From assembly GCA_019565575.1 (NCBI GenBank), contig CP067379.1, forward strand, positions 1,364,001-1,428,000: a DNA stretch of 64,000 nt. Reading direction: 5' to 3'. Origin of the DNA: Flavobacterium covae. Its GTDB lineage: Bacteria > Bacteroidota > Bacteroidia > Flavobacteriales > Flavobacteriaceae. This document shows, one piece after another, positions 42,967 to 52,736 of this stretch. The notes beneath the pieces are model-generated. The model saw only the letters and a program-made list of their open reading frames with translations. It did no database searches and was not told the origin of the DNA. The translations under genes and the position numbers were made by a program. The stretch's first letter is position 1; each line of letters begins with the position of its first letter.

Positions 42967-44322
42967 TTAAGGATTTAGAAAGTTGCAGTCAATGTCGAAT
43001 TTTTTTACACTATATTTACTTTGAAGAAGTTGTTTTTCTATATGATTTCCATTGCCTACAATGATAATCAAGCAATGATCCGCTTGGAAATATTTTTGAG
43101 CTACTCGCATAATATCTTCTGGTTGTACAGCATCAATTTGCTGGATATAATTTTGATAAAAATCATTAGAAAGATTTTGAATTTCGCGATTAAGAGCGTA
43201 ACGAGCCACAGATTCTGGCTTTTGAGATTGCATAATGAAATGACCAATATATTTAGATTTAACCAATGCTAACTCCATTTCATTAACTAATTCATTGCGT
43301 AATTTTTGAATTTCTTTTACTATTTCATCAATAGCATTAATTACAATTTCATTACGAACTTGTGTTGAAATTTTGAATTTTGTAACAGTTTTACTTCCTG
43401 ATATAGAGGAATAGGCTCCATAAGTCCATCCTTTATCTTCTCTTAAATTTAAAAACAAACGACCGTCAGCACCACCTCCTAAAATTTGATTAGCCATTAA
43501 GGTAGGAAAATAATCAGCACTATTCATGGGCAAATGAACCGTATTTACTATGCTAATTTCGGTTTGAACAGCATTTGGTAGATCAACCCAATTAATTTCT
43601 GTTCTGTCAATTGTTGGGGGAGAGGGTATGTTGTGTATAGGGAAATTGTTTTTAGACCATGTAGAAAATTCAGATATAACCTTTTCTTTTACAAGTTCAA
43701 ATTGTATATCACCTATAATCACTAAATAGGCATTTTGAGGAGTAAAATAGTTACTGTAATTGTTTTGTATGTCATTAAGTGTTATGTTTTTTAATGTGTT
43801 TTCTGTAATAAATTCACCTTTTGGATGAGAAGATCCAAAGATTAGTGCGTTCTCAATTCTATTTAGTATGTTTTGAACATTTTTTTCGTTTGATCTTAAT
43901 GCCTCTATCATTTTCAAACGTTCTTTTTCTAATTCATCTTGCGTGAAATTAGGAAATAAAACACCTTGTGCAAAGAGTTCTATCATTCGACCAGCATATT
44001 TTGATAAACCAATGGCTTTACCTCCAGTAGAATGTAAATAAAATTCCAGCCCTAATAAGTCTGTTTCTTCATAAAAATCTTCTTTTGATATTTTAGTAGA
44101 TCCTTTTCCTAATAAAGAGGAGGTAAGTGCATCCACTCCTTTTTTGTTTCCTTCAATAAAAAGAGGTCTGTCAATCTGTAAATGTATTGAAACACGAGGG
44201 AGTTTATGATTTTTAACGACTAATACTTTTAGACCATTAGAAAGTTCAAAACGGTTAGGTTCTTGAAAATATAATTCAGGAAGTTTACCTGTAGTAGGGG
44301 GAGTATTTAGATTTAAATTCAT
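42967..44322 (-). CDS. M16 family peptidase, non-catalytic partner
   Basis: 451 residues, intact. The M16 fold is recognisable (FELSNGLKVLVVKNHKLPRV, ILGGGADGRLFLNLREDKGWTYGAYSSI, the C-terminal HCLIIIVGNGN). The HxxEH zinc motif is absent: the expected position reads VDALTSSLLG. Such subunits pair with a catalytic M16 partner, as in mitochondrial processing peptidase-like heterodimers. The stop of the upstream catalytic gene overlaps this start (ATGA), so the two are co-translated. No signal peptide is visible, so it is probably cytoplasmic. Confidence 0.88.
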   Translation of the reverse strand: MNLNLNTPPTTGKLPELYFQEPNRFELSNGLKVLVVKNHKLPRVSIHLQIDRPLFIEGNKKGVDALTSSLLGKGSTKISKEDFYEETDLLGLEFYLHSTGGKAIGLSKYAGRMIELFAQGVLFPNFTQDELEKERLKMIEALRSNEKNVQNILNRIENALIFGSSHPKGEFITENTLKNITLNDIQNNYSNYFTPQNAYLVIIGDIQFELVKEKVISEFSTWSKNNFPIHNIPSPPTIDRTEINWVDLPNAVQTEISIVNTVHLPMNSADYFPTLMANQILGGGADGRLFLNLREDKGWTYGAYSSISGSKTVTKFKISTQVRNEIVINAIDEIVKEIQKLRNELVNEMELALVKSKYIGHFIMQSQKPESVARYALNREIQNLSNDFYQNYIQQIDAVQPEDIMRVAQKYFQADHCLIIIVGNGNHIEKQLLQSKYSVKKFDIDCNFLNP

Positions 44323-45620
44323 AATATATTTTTAGGCTTGTATACTAATTCTAAACGTTGATGAGGATTTAGATAAAATTGACTAACTAATTGAATTTCA
44401 TTTTGATTAATGCTATTTAGTAAATCAAATTCGGTGTTAATTAAATGAATATCCTTGTACAATAGATGGAAAGTAGCTAAATCATGTGCAATAGTTTCTA
44501 AACTCGTTTTGTTATCAATCAAATGATTCTGATATTTATTTTTTAATTTTAAAAAGTCATGATTAGAAATAGGGGCTTTTTGTAATTGTAGAATTTCTTC
44601 ATCAATTTCTTTCTTTAAATCATTTAAATCAATTCCAGTCATAGGAAGTGCATAAATAATGTATAAACCATAATCTTCTAAGGAAATATTAAAAGCACCA
44701 ACTTGAAGAGCCATTTTTTTTTCATCGACTAATTTTTTATAAAGTTTAGAACTTTGTCCATCGCTGAAATAACTAGAAATAAAGTCTAATATTCTTGAAT
44801 CTTTGTCTTTCATAGAAGGTGTGCGATAGGCAAGAACTAACATAGGTATTTGTATGTTAGGATCTTCATATTCTGCAATAATTGTATCGCTAATGGGAAG
44901 TTCTAATATTTTTTTTCGTTCAATTTTAGAACCAGAGGAAATAGATCCAAAATATTTTTGAATCCAATTTTTTGTTTGCTCGATTTCAAAATTACCTGCT
45001 ATTACTAGAACAGCATTATTAGGGATGTAAAATTTTTTGTAAAAATTTTTAAATTCGATTAGAGTGGAAGCATCAATATCTTCGACTTCTCCAATGGTGG
45101 TATTTCTATAAGGATGTGAAGGGAAAAGATGTTTTTTAACTTCAGCTAATAAATGACCATAAGGACGATTGTCATAGCGCATTTTTTTTCTTCTTTTACT
45201 ACTTCTTTTTGTGTGTCAATACCTATTTGGTTAATTATAGCGTGTCTCAAACGTTCAGCTTCCATCCATATTGCAAGTTCTAGCTGATGTGAAGGAAAAA
45301 CTTCGTAATAATAAGTTCTATCATCACTAGTGTTAGCATTATTAGTGCCTCCATTAGTTGAAACTAGCTTAAACCATTCTCCTCTTGGTATGTTTTGAGT
45401 GCCCTCAAAAAGAAGGTGCTCAAAGAAATGAGCAAATCCTCTCCTGTTTTCTGGATCATCTTTTGAGCCTACATGATACATGATAGAGGTTACTGCTACA
45501 GGTATATTGTGGTCAGGATATAAAACAACCTCTAATCCGTTTTCTAAAGTATAGACTGTAAATTTTAATGGAGTGTTCTGGAAGCGATCCTCCTAGAGGT
45601 GATATATCAGGTGTGCGCAT
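44319..45620 (-). CDS. M16 family zinc peptidase, catalytic subunit (two frame breaks)
   Basis: The zinc motif HFFEH is in ENRRGFAHFFEHLLFEGTQN, with the distal Glu in LELAIWMEAERLRHAI. It starts MRTPDISPLGGSLQNTPLKF at 45620 once the break at about 45580 (CTGGAAG on + for CTGAAG) is removed. A second break at about 45185 (one A lost in a run) interrupts KEVVKEEKKMRYDNRPYGHL. Corrected length is 433 residues. It forms an overlapping pair with the non-catalytic M16 gene. Family members degrade peptides or process precursors. A TATTTTTG box at 45670-45677 may be the promoter. Confidence 0.87.
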
Positions 45621-45746
45621 AAGGACGTTTTAAATAAGGTAATACTATAGAATAGTTTGTAATTGATACCAAAAATACATTTTAAATCATTGTGATAAAA
45701 GGGATTAATATTTTTTGTAGATATTAATAATTTTTTAAATGATAAG

Positions 45747-45776
45747 TTGTTGATTTCGAAAGAAATTGTATATTTG
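45747..45776 (+). promoter_or_regulatory. rplU-rpmA promoter
   Basis: TTG (45747-45749) and TATATTTG (45769-45776) are spaced by exactly 19 bases, a perfect Bacteroidota promoter. The rplU ATG is 31 bases downstream. Confidence 0.85.
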
Positions 45777-45807
45777 CAACCTTGAAAAATTAATAAACAT
45801 TATTGTT

Positions 45808-46238
45808 ATGTACGCAATCGTAGAGATAGCAGGGCAACAATTTAAAGTAAGCAAAGACCAAAAAGTATTCGTACACCGTCTAGCTAATGAAGAAGGTTCA
45901 AAAGTTACTTTTGACAAAGTTCTTTTATTAGATGATAACGGAAACGTAACTCTAGGCGCCCCAGCTATAGAAGGAGCTTCCAGTAGAGGCAAAAGTATTA
46001 CAACACTTAAAAGGTGACAAAGTAATCGTTTTCAAAAAGAAAAGAAGAAAAGGTTACAAAAAAGAAATGGTCACAGACAGTATCTTACTCAAATTTTAGT
46101 AGAAGGTATATCTGCTAGTGGTGCAAAAAAAAGCAACTCCTAAAAAGAAGCAGCTCCTAAAGCAGAAGTAGCTACTGAAGAGGCAGCAGCTCCTAAAAAA
46201 AGAGCTACTAAAGCTAAAAAGAAGATACTAACGAATAA
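45808..46238 (+). CDS. rplU: 50S ribosomal protein L21 (five frame breaks)
   Basis: L21 of the large ribosomal subunit. The start [20 protein letters not shown] is canonical. The remainder needs five corrections: CTTCCAG for CTTCAG at about 45977; one A restored near 46060; one A removed near 46125; one A restored near 46145 and another near 46222. It then reads [36 protein letters not shown] and a lysine/alanine-rich tail ending KKEDTNE, 143 residues. Five indels in 430 bases of a ribosomal gene cannot be biological decay. This is the clearest sign of sequence error in the window. The tail is longer than in E. coli L21, as is common in Bacteroidota. Confidence 0.92.
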
Positions 46239-46263
46239 TATTAACTTTTAAAACCATTACATC

Positions 46264-46524
46264 ATGGCTCACAAGAAAGGTGTCGGTAGTTCTAAGAATG
46301 GTAGAGAATCAGAATCGAAACGTTTAGGCGTTAAGATTTTTGGTGGTCAAGCTGCTATTGCAGGTAACATCATTGTAAGACAAAGAGGTTCAAAACACAA
46401 TGCTGGTGAAAACGTTTATATGGGTAAAGATCATACTTTACACGCTAAAGTTGACGGTGTTGTAGCATTCCAGAAAAAGAAAGACAACAAGTCTTATGTT
46501 TCTGTAGTTCCTTTTGAAGCATAG
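46264..46524 (+). CDS. rpmA: 50S ribosomal protein L27
   Basis: 86 residues, intact. [20 protein letters not shown] and [20 protein letters not shown] are the standard N-terminal L27 sequence near the peptidyl-transferase centre. It follows rplU after 25 bases, the usual pair, and ends at a strong terminator. Confidence 0.97.
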   Translation: MAHKKGVGSSKNGRESESKRLGVKIFGGQAAIAGNIIVRQRGSKHNAGENVYMGKDHTLHAKVDGVVAFQKKKDNKSYVSVVPFEA

Positions 46525-46544
46525 TCTTAATAGAACAATAAAAA

Positions 46545-46577
46545 AATCAAAGCGTTCGTATAGCGAACGCTTTTTTT
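46545..46577 (+). terminator. Terminator after rpmA
   Basis: AAAGCGTTCG (46549-46558) pairs with CGAACGCTTT (46564-46573) over a five-base loop, followed by a T run. Confidence 0.9.
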
Positions 46578-46578
46578 A

Positions 46579-46586
46579 TACCTTTG
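46579..46586 (+). promoter_or_regulatory. -7 box of queD
   Basis: TACCTTTG fits TAnnTTTG, 15 bases before the queD ATG and directly after the rpmA terminator. Confidence 0.5.
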
Positions 46587-46601
46587 TTTTTTATTTTTAT
46601 T

Positions 46602-47055
46602 ATGAGTAAAATTAGAATTACTAAACAGTTTAATTTTGAAACAGGACATGCTCTTTACGGGTATGACGGTAAGTGTAAAAATGTACATGGCCATAGTTAT
46701 AAACTTTCAGTAACCGTTATAGGAAGCCCTATAACAGATAAAGGAAACGTAAAATATGGAATGGTTATTGATTTTTCGGATTTAAAGAAAATTGTAAAAG
46801 AAGAAATTGTAGATCTTTTTGATCATGCCACAGTTTTTTAATGCGACTACACCGCATATAGAGTTAGCAAATGAATTAAAACAAAGAGGACATCATGTTA
46901 TATTGGTGGATTATCAGCCCACCAGTGAAAATATGGTGATTGATTTTGCTGCTAAAATTTCAAAACATTTACCTGATCAAATAAAGTTACATTCGTTGCG
47001 ATTACAAGAAACGGAAAGCTCTTTTGCAGAATGGTACGCAAGTGATAATGTGTAA
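46602..47055 (+). CDS. queD: 6-carboxytetrahydropterin synthase (one frame break)
   Basis: Converts dihydroneopterin triphosphate to 6-carboxytetrahydropterin for queuosine synthesis. Zinc ligands: His in FNFETGHALYG and the pair in KNVHGHSYKL. The catalytic Cys is in GKCKNVHG. LFDHATVFNATTPHIELANE follows once the break at about 46833 (six T where five are needed) is removed. 150 residues, normal length. The start MSKIRITKQF at 46602 follows a promoter box. A closely related 6-pyruvoyl-tetrahydropterin synthase cannot be fully excluded. Confidence 0.86.
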
Positions 47056-47143
47056 AAAAATTCACGGAAACTTTAAGGCTAGAAGAAAAACAAAATGATT
47101 TAATTTTAAGCTAGGAAATAAATAATTCAGAAGCTTGAATAAA

Positions 47144-47704
47144 TTAAATGTTGCTTCTTATTCGACTTAAAGTTTCTTGTGATATGCCTAAAAAAGAAGC
47201 AATCATACCTAGAGGAACCCTCTGAATAATATCTTTATTCTCGTCTAAAAGTTGTATGTATTTTTCTTTAGCACTCATATATTGTAAAGAAGAAATTCTT
47301 TTGGACATTTGAAGCATAAATTTACCTAAAATATATCGACTAAAATTAGCCGCTGTTAGAGAGTTCATACATAATTCTTCTAATTTTTCATAATTGCAAG
47401 TCGTGATAACGGAATTCTCTAAAGCCTCTATATTATAACGAGTAGGTTTATTTTCAAAAAGAGTATCAATATTGGCTGTTATTTTTCCTTCCGCATAAAA
47501 GTTTGTAGTAATGTCTTTGCCGTTTTCAAAATAGAACATTCTTATTAAGCCTTCGTTAACAAAAAAAACGGTATGATTGAATTGATTGTGCTGACTCAAT
47601 ATATCTCCTTTTTTAAAGGTTTTAGTCTTGCATTCCTCTCTTAAAATACGTTCAATCTCATTGTCAAATTTTATATGTTTCTTTAGCTCTTCAATCAAAT
47701 CCAT
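47144..47704 (-). CDS. Crp/Fnr family transcriptional regulator
   Basis: 186 residues. The N-terminal cyclic-nucleotide-binding-like jelly roll contains GDILSQHNQFNHTVFFVNEG. The C-terminal helix-turn-helix reads VPLGMIASFLGISQETLSRI, the classical recognition helix of the family. No iron-sulfur cysteine cluster as in true Fnr is evident. It lies 102 bases after the ABC permease gene on the same strand, at the end of the efflux group. A Crp/Fnr-type palindrome stands upstream of the tolC-like gene, so it probably controls that operon. Confidence 0.87.
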   Translation of the reverse strand: MDLIEELKKHIKFDNEIERILREECKTKTFKKGDILSQHNQFNHTVFFVNEGLIRMFYFENGKDITTNFYAEGKITANIDTLFENKPTRYNIEALENSVITTCNYEKLEELCMNSLTAANFSRYILGKFMLQMSKRISSLQYMSAKEKYIQLLDENKDIIQRVPLGMIASFLGISQETLSRIRSNI

Positions 47705-47806
47705 ATTTACAGCGTTTTTACAAAAATATAAAAAAAAGACGTTCCGATACTTTGAAACGCCTTTACTGTTTAATTTTGATAGAATTTGTGTTAAGAGGAG
47801 AAAATC

Positions 47807-48975
47807 TTACGAAATGTTGAGGTCTTTGAAAACTTTTTTGATTTTTATTCTTAAAACAACCCACCCCAAAAGAAAAAATACTAAACCCAAAATAAATAAA
47901 TGCCAGAAAAATTTTAAAGTTAAATAATTAGGTCCTTTTTCTATCACCATAATTTTCATTGCTTCTAGGTAAGGAGTTAAAGGAATTATTTTGCTAAAAT
48001 TTTCTATAAATACAGGCATAGCATTACTAGGCCAAGTAAAACCACTAATGATGAAAGCAGGAGATGCAATTACCATTAAAACTTGAGTTGCCTTAAGAGC
48101 ATCTGGTATTAAGATACTGAAAAAAACACCTAAATTAGTTGTAGCAATTATAAATGCGCTTGTTAGTAAAAAGAAATTTATAAAGCTATCAGGAATAGGT
48201 ATTCTAAAATATAAAGCACATAAATAAAAAACAAAAATATTTAAATATGAAAATAACCAAACAGGTAAGCACTTAATAAACATTATCAAAATAGGATATT
48301 TATGTTTCCCAGTAAAATCTCTTATAAAGGATTCTCTTTTAAATTCTTCCGAAAAAGTAACTGCCATGGCTAAAAGAATTACTTGTTGTAATACAACAGC
48401 CATTATAGCAGGCCACATAAAAAGAAGGTAATTTCCTGTGGTATTAAATAATGAGATATAATTAGTTTTAAAAGACTCTATATTTTCCTTAGCTTGGTTA
48501 AAATTCATTCCTTTTTTTTGAAATGACTTGATTTCTGCACCAGCAGAGAATGTTCCTAATGTTAACTGAATGGCTTTTGAAGCAAAATTAGACGTTAGAA
48601 CATTAGAATTGTTAAAATACACATTTATTTCAGGGTATTTTTTTTGAAGAATATTAGCCTCAAATCGTTTAGGTATAATGATAGCTGCACTTGCTTGTGT
48701 TTTTATTATTTCCTCCTTTAAATTAAAAGGCTCATTTACATAATTCAAAACCTTAACAGTCTTGTTGTCTTCAAGCATTTCAATTACTTGGTTTGACATA
48801 GGAGATTGATCCTGATTGATCACTATTATAGGAATATCTGTAATTTTTCCTTTTTGATAGGTAAAACCTAATAATAATGCGTAAATAATGGGGCCAATAA
48901 AAATACAGAAAGTATTGTTCGGTTCGTTACAAACAATCGAAACTCTCTTTTTAATAAATATCTTAACTGTGTCAT
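47807..48975 (-). CDS. ABC-2 type transporter permease (one frame break)
   Basis: Membrane subunit of a type-2 ABC exporter, 389 residues after correction. The N-terminal MTQLRYLLKREFRLFVTNRT is followed by a first membrane segment, then a large periplasmic loop (KGKITDIPIIVINQDQSPMS) and five more segments (for example NYLLFMWPAIMAVVLQQVIL, VFFSILIPDALKATQVLMVIASPAFIISGFTW). The break at about 48893 (five T where six are needed on the coding strand) separates the first 26 residues. No ATPase gene is adjacent and only one permease is present, so the operon is incomplete or borrows an ATPase. It follows the HlyD gene. Confidence 0.86.
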
Positions 48976-48991
48976 GTTTTTTATGTTAAGA

Positions 48992-49953
48992 TTATTTTAA
49001 AATAACTCTTGAGTTGACCAATAAGTTGTTCAGTTTTACTCTATCTGTAGGTATAACTTTTATTTCATATACAGCTTCCCCTGGTTCATAATCTGGATAA
49101 GCAGTAGTAATATCAGCATATTTAGCTAATTGCTTTATTGCTACTATATTCCCTGTAAATTCTTGGTTACTATAGGTAGATGCTATGTTTATTTTCATCC
49201 CTTTTTTATATTGAGAAATTTTACTCTCTGGTATGGTAAAACGGAAAAAAGTAGAGTTCGGAATATAACCATTAAATAAAGGGTATCCAGCAGTTGCTAG
49301 TTCTCCTACATTAAGAGAAATAGTTTCTATTTCCATATCATTAGTGGCTATAATATAACGTTCAGAATAGACCACGTTAGCTTCTTGTAAAGCTCCCTTT
49401 GCTTGAGACGCTTGTCCTTCCAGCCATATTAATTTTTTCAATTCTTGTGCCAATTTCAACATCATGTAATTCGGCATTCACAGCGTCTAATTGCGCTTTG
49501 GCTCCTTGGTATTTTGCAAATACTTCATCGTATTGTTGTTGAGCCATTACACTATCATTAAACATATTTCGTGCTCTATTATATGATTTTTTAGCATATT
49601 CAAATTGTTCAGAAAGACCTTTTTGTTTAGATCTTAATTGAATTAGTTGGTCAGATGTTGCGCCATTTTTAGCCATTTGAGCTTGCGCAACCGCTGCCGC
49701 TGTAGCTCCTTTTGCTTGTGCAATTTTTGCAGAAACTTCCAGGGACATCTAAGAGAGCTAGCGTATCGCCTGCATGAATCATTTGTCCTTCCTCAACATA
49801 TATTTTTAAGATTCTTCCCGTAACCTTAGGAGCAAAGGATACCGTTTCTTTTTTAGTTTTTCCCTCTACCTCTTTTTCTTTTATTTGATTGTTACAAGCT
49901 GCTAGTGTAAAAAGATTAATTACAGCTAATGTTTTTATAATATCGTTTTTCAT
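48992..49953 (-). CDS. HlyD/EmrA-type periplasmic adaptor lipoprotein (two frame breaks)
   Basis: Membrane-fusion protein linking the inner-membrane permease to TolC. It has a signal with lipobox LAACN, then a biotinyl-lipoyl half (KVTGRILKIYVEEGQMIHAG, DTLALLDVPEVSAKIAQAKG), a coiled-coil hairpin (LRSKQKGLSEQFEYAKKSYN) and the second half (YSERYIIATNDMEIETISL). Both breaks, at about 49740 and 49420, are CTTCCAG for CTTCAG on the plus strand. Correcting them gives 319 residues. It lies between the TolC and permease genes. Confidence 0.88.
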
Positions 49954-49969
49954 TATAATAAGTTTGAAT

Positions 49970-51389
49970 TTAAAGTTTTTGAATGTCTAAGCTTTGAGTG
50001 GATTTCATCAGTTCAATTGCAGCCCTTCTTTGATTAAAAATAGATGTCTGATATTCTAGTTCAGCCATTTGTAGATCATTTTCAGCTTCAATTAATTGAT
50101 TTGATTTTATTAATCCATATTTAAACTCCTTTTCTGCTTGATCAAAAGCATTTTGAGCAATCTCTTTTGCCTTTGCCTTCAGATTTATTTGTGCGTTAGC
50201 TATGTTGTAAAGAGTTTGGTTATTAGCCAGATTTAATGATAATTTTCGCTCAGCATCTGATTTTTTATTCTCTAAAATTTCTTTCTCTATTTTAGTTTTT
50301 TCTATTTCATGACTACTTTCATTACCATCAAAAATTTCCCATTTAAAACCTAAATCAATTCGAAATATAGGAAAAAGATGTTTGTTGGTTAAGTCTGAAT
50401 TTAACTTGCTGTTAGGGATATTAGGAATCAAATTTTTTGATGAAGATAAATGACCGTTATAAAATCCTAGGTAAGATAAAGATGTTCCAGCTTGAACTTT
50501 TGGAATCCACCAAGTTTTATCAGCTTTTATTTTATAATCTAAAGCTTTCATTCCGTGATCTAAAGCTTTTAGTTCAGCTCGATTATTAATGCTATTATCT
50601 GAAATTGTATGATTTATTTTTTGTAGAGAGGGTTCTATTAAAGCAATTTTTTCAGTTTCTATTCCAGTTAAAATATGTAATTGTGTTGTCAATAATTCTT
50701 TTTTTCCTTCGTATTCGACTATTTTTGAGTTGAGTGTTGCTTCTGCTAAATCTATTTTTTGATAATCATATCTAGTTATAAGGCCATAGCCCAATGCTTT
50801 TTCTGCTAGCTTTTTATTAGCTGCTAATCTTTTTAAACCTTCATTCAAAACTTTTTTTGATTCTATTAGTAAAGCAAATTGGTCATAAGATTGTATGATT
50901 TGAGTAACGATCTCATCTTTATTTTTTTCATTAAGAACCAATGTTGCTTTGTTTTTTTCCTCAAGAGCTTGTTTGAGATGTTTTATTTTTCCACCTGAAT
51001 AAACGAGAACTTTTGCATCAATTTTTGCAGCTCCTTCAATTCCTGATAAATTAAAGTTGTTGTCTAGTGCTCCTTCCAGGAACTGTTATTCCTGGAAAGA
51101 TAGGGTTTATAGGTGCAATTTCAATTGCTTTAGAATGTGATATGCTAGTTATGTCAAGATATCCAGCTTTTCCCGATATATCAACTTTAGGTAAGAATAA
51201 ATCTTTAAGCTTTTGCTGGTTTAAAGTGATTGTTTTGGATTCTAAAAGTTGATTTTTTATTGATGCGTCTCTTTTTAAAGCTTCGTTAATTAAAGTCTCA
51301 AGACTTGGAGCTGTTTGAGCACTAAGCATGAGAGGAATTACTAAAAGCAACGCAGAAATGATTTTTTTCTGATGTTTCATTTTTTTCAT
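49970..51389 (-). CDS. TolC family outer-membrane efflux protein (one frame break)
   Basis: Outer-membrane channel of the exporter, 472 residues after correction. The signal peptide is KKIISALLLVIPLMLSAQ. The body is mostly long helices with OEP-family repeats (KALGYGLITRYDYQKIDLAE, EKEFKYGLIKSNQLIEAEND). The break at about 51077 is CTTCCAG for CTTCAG on +, after which the text reads VPEGALDNNFNLSGIEGAAK. Starts at 51389 (MKKMKHQ) or 51380 are both possible. First gene of the operon tolC-hlyD-permease; a Crp/Fnr-like box lies upstream. Confidence 0.88.
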
Positions 51390-51402
51390 TTGATTTACGT
51401 TA

Positions 51403-51448
51403 CAAAGGTTTGACTAAAAAAAATGAAATCTTTTGATATATATCAAAA
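51403..51448 (-). promoter_or_regulatory. Efflux operon promoter with Crp/Fnr-type operator
   Basis: The palindrome TTGATATATATCAA (51433-51446, extending to TTTT/AAAA at 51431-51448) is identical to the Fnr-type consensus TTGAT-N4-ATCAA. On the minus strand AACCTTTG (51403-51410) is a one-mismatch -7 box. With transcription starting about 6 bases past it, the palindrome is centred near -41.5, the position of a class II activator. The operon's last gene encodes a Crp/Fnr regulator. Confidence 0.6.
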
Positions 51449-51485
51449 AAATAAAGCTAAGCGTTTAAATTAATACCATTTAAAT

Positions 51486-51824
51486 TAATACCATTTAAAT
51501 TTTGAAATTTCCTTATAATACTATTTTTTTTAACCTTGAGACTGTTCAAAAAGTTCGTAATCTTTTATTTCGACCAAAGGGAGAAATTGCATAATGCTGA
51601 TTATGAGTCTCCTGCTTACATCAGAGTGACAAACCGTATCTTGATTTAGGCACTATTTTACAAAAGCAATAAAAATCATCGTTGGTTCTCGATGCGCTTC
51701 ACGCTCGAACTAACGATGATTTCAATTATATACTCAACCATCCGTTCGAGTTGTTTTTAAAATGAAAAAAAACGTATCGAGAACTTTATTTTTTAATCCA
51801 GTATATTTTAAGTTTAAATGGTAT
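51486..51824. repeat. TAATACCATTTAAA-ended miniature element, copy 2, with a nested repeat
   Basis: It is bounded by TAATACCATTTAAA and, at the right, TTTAAATGGTATAAG (the last bases have changed). The same ATCATCGTTGGTTC hairpin and right arm as the copy at 23473-23736 are present. About 75 extra bases near 51522-51597 contain GAGACTGTTCAAAAAGTTCG and CGACCAAAGGGAGAAATTGC, words of the IS-related miniature repeats. One family has therefore been inserted into, or recombined with, the other. Confidence 0.75.
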
Positions 51825-52058
51825 AAGATTATTCGTTGGGCTATGAAATGAAGATCTAAAGGATGAAGAAGTCAGAATGCAAGAAAAATTTTCCGCAGAT
51901 GTAATTTTGCTACATTGAGGACAAAAAGGAGTGTTTTTTAGATTCAAAGTTATTCGTGTTTATAGAATAAATTTATAATATGTAATTTGGGTAAAATAGA
52001 TTATTATAAAAAAGTTTAGCTTTAAAGTTTGGTTTGTTGAAAAAAGGTCTGATTTAGT

Positions 52059-52622
52059 TTACTTCCATTTTAGACTTTCCATTAATATTTTAAGATCATT
52101 TTTGATGTAATGAGCAGCTGGTAAAACAGAATCAAAATTAGGTTTTGCATAGAAATAGATAGATCCCATTAAAAAATGTTTTGTGCTATCCGTTACATAA
52201 AATTGAGATTGAGAAGCGGCATTTCCTCCTACTTCATAAAACATTCCAAATTTTTTATGTTCTGAGTCAATGTAAGGTTGTTCTGTAATATTGTCTGCTT
52301 TTACAACATGCTCATAAGTTAACTTTTGAGCATCTCGTAAAAGAGATTCTATGTTGTTTTGTACGGGACGATAATTAAGGTAGACTGTGGCTCTTAATTT
52401 AGGGTAGTTAATATGAAAATTACATTGCCCTTGATCCTTTATATTACTAAGTGAATTGTACTTAAAATCATATCCACAAGCTTTTTTAAAATCAGTATAT
52501 TGAGGATTAGGGTATTCTAGACTTAAATAAGCTTTGGGTTTAGGCATAGTGTCATCTTTACAACTGATTATGCTTGAGTAACTGATTAGTATTAGTAAAA
52601 AACTTTTTATGCTTTTATTCAT
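52059..52622 (-). CDS. gldD: Gliding motility lipoprotein GldD
   Basis: 187 residues, intact. The lipoprotein signal ends SIISCKDD. KPKAYLSLEYPNPQYTDFKK, CGYDFKYNS, CNFHINYPKLRATVYLNYRP and FGMFYEVGGNAASQSQFYVT are characteristic of GldD, a cell-envelope lipoprotein needed for gliding and associated with type IX secretion. In F. johnsoniae gldE lies immediately upstream. Here ssb is upstream and gldE is missing from this position. Confidence 0.92.
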   Translation of the reverse strand: MNKSIKSFLLILISYSSIISCKDDTMPKPKAYLSLEYPNPQYTDFKKACGYDFKYNSLSNIKDQGQCNFHINYPKLRATVYLNYRPVQNNIESLLRDAQKLTYEHVVKADNITEQPYIDSEHKKFGMFYEVGGNAASQSQFYVTDSTKHFLMGSIYFYAKPNFDSVLPAAHYIKNDLKILMESLKWK

Positions 52623-52736
52623 GTATTTAAAGTTTGTTTTCAGGGATAATGAGGTGTGTTTAGCCGATTTGGCCTTTTGATTTGTTTTTCGTTATTGTTT
52701 GCTAAAGTCAAACGATTATTTTACACTGATTTTGTT

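Larger units (their letters stand above)
51390..52058. other. Gene-free stretch, 669 bp
   Basis: Contains the efflux promoter, a duplicated TAATACCATTTAAA end (51471-51484 and 51486-51499) and the second copy of the 264-bp-type element with an inserted miniature repeat. No gene recognised. Confidence 0.6.

Noticed and set aside
45808..46238. rplU as a pseudogene
   Set aside because: Ribosomal gene with perfect promoter and partner rpmA; five indels all fit the error types seen elsewhere.
51486..51824. Hairpin in the TAATACCATTTAAA element as a transcription terminator
   Set aside because: The same hairpin occurs inside both element copies without a following T run at a gene end, so it is better explained as part of the element.
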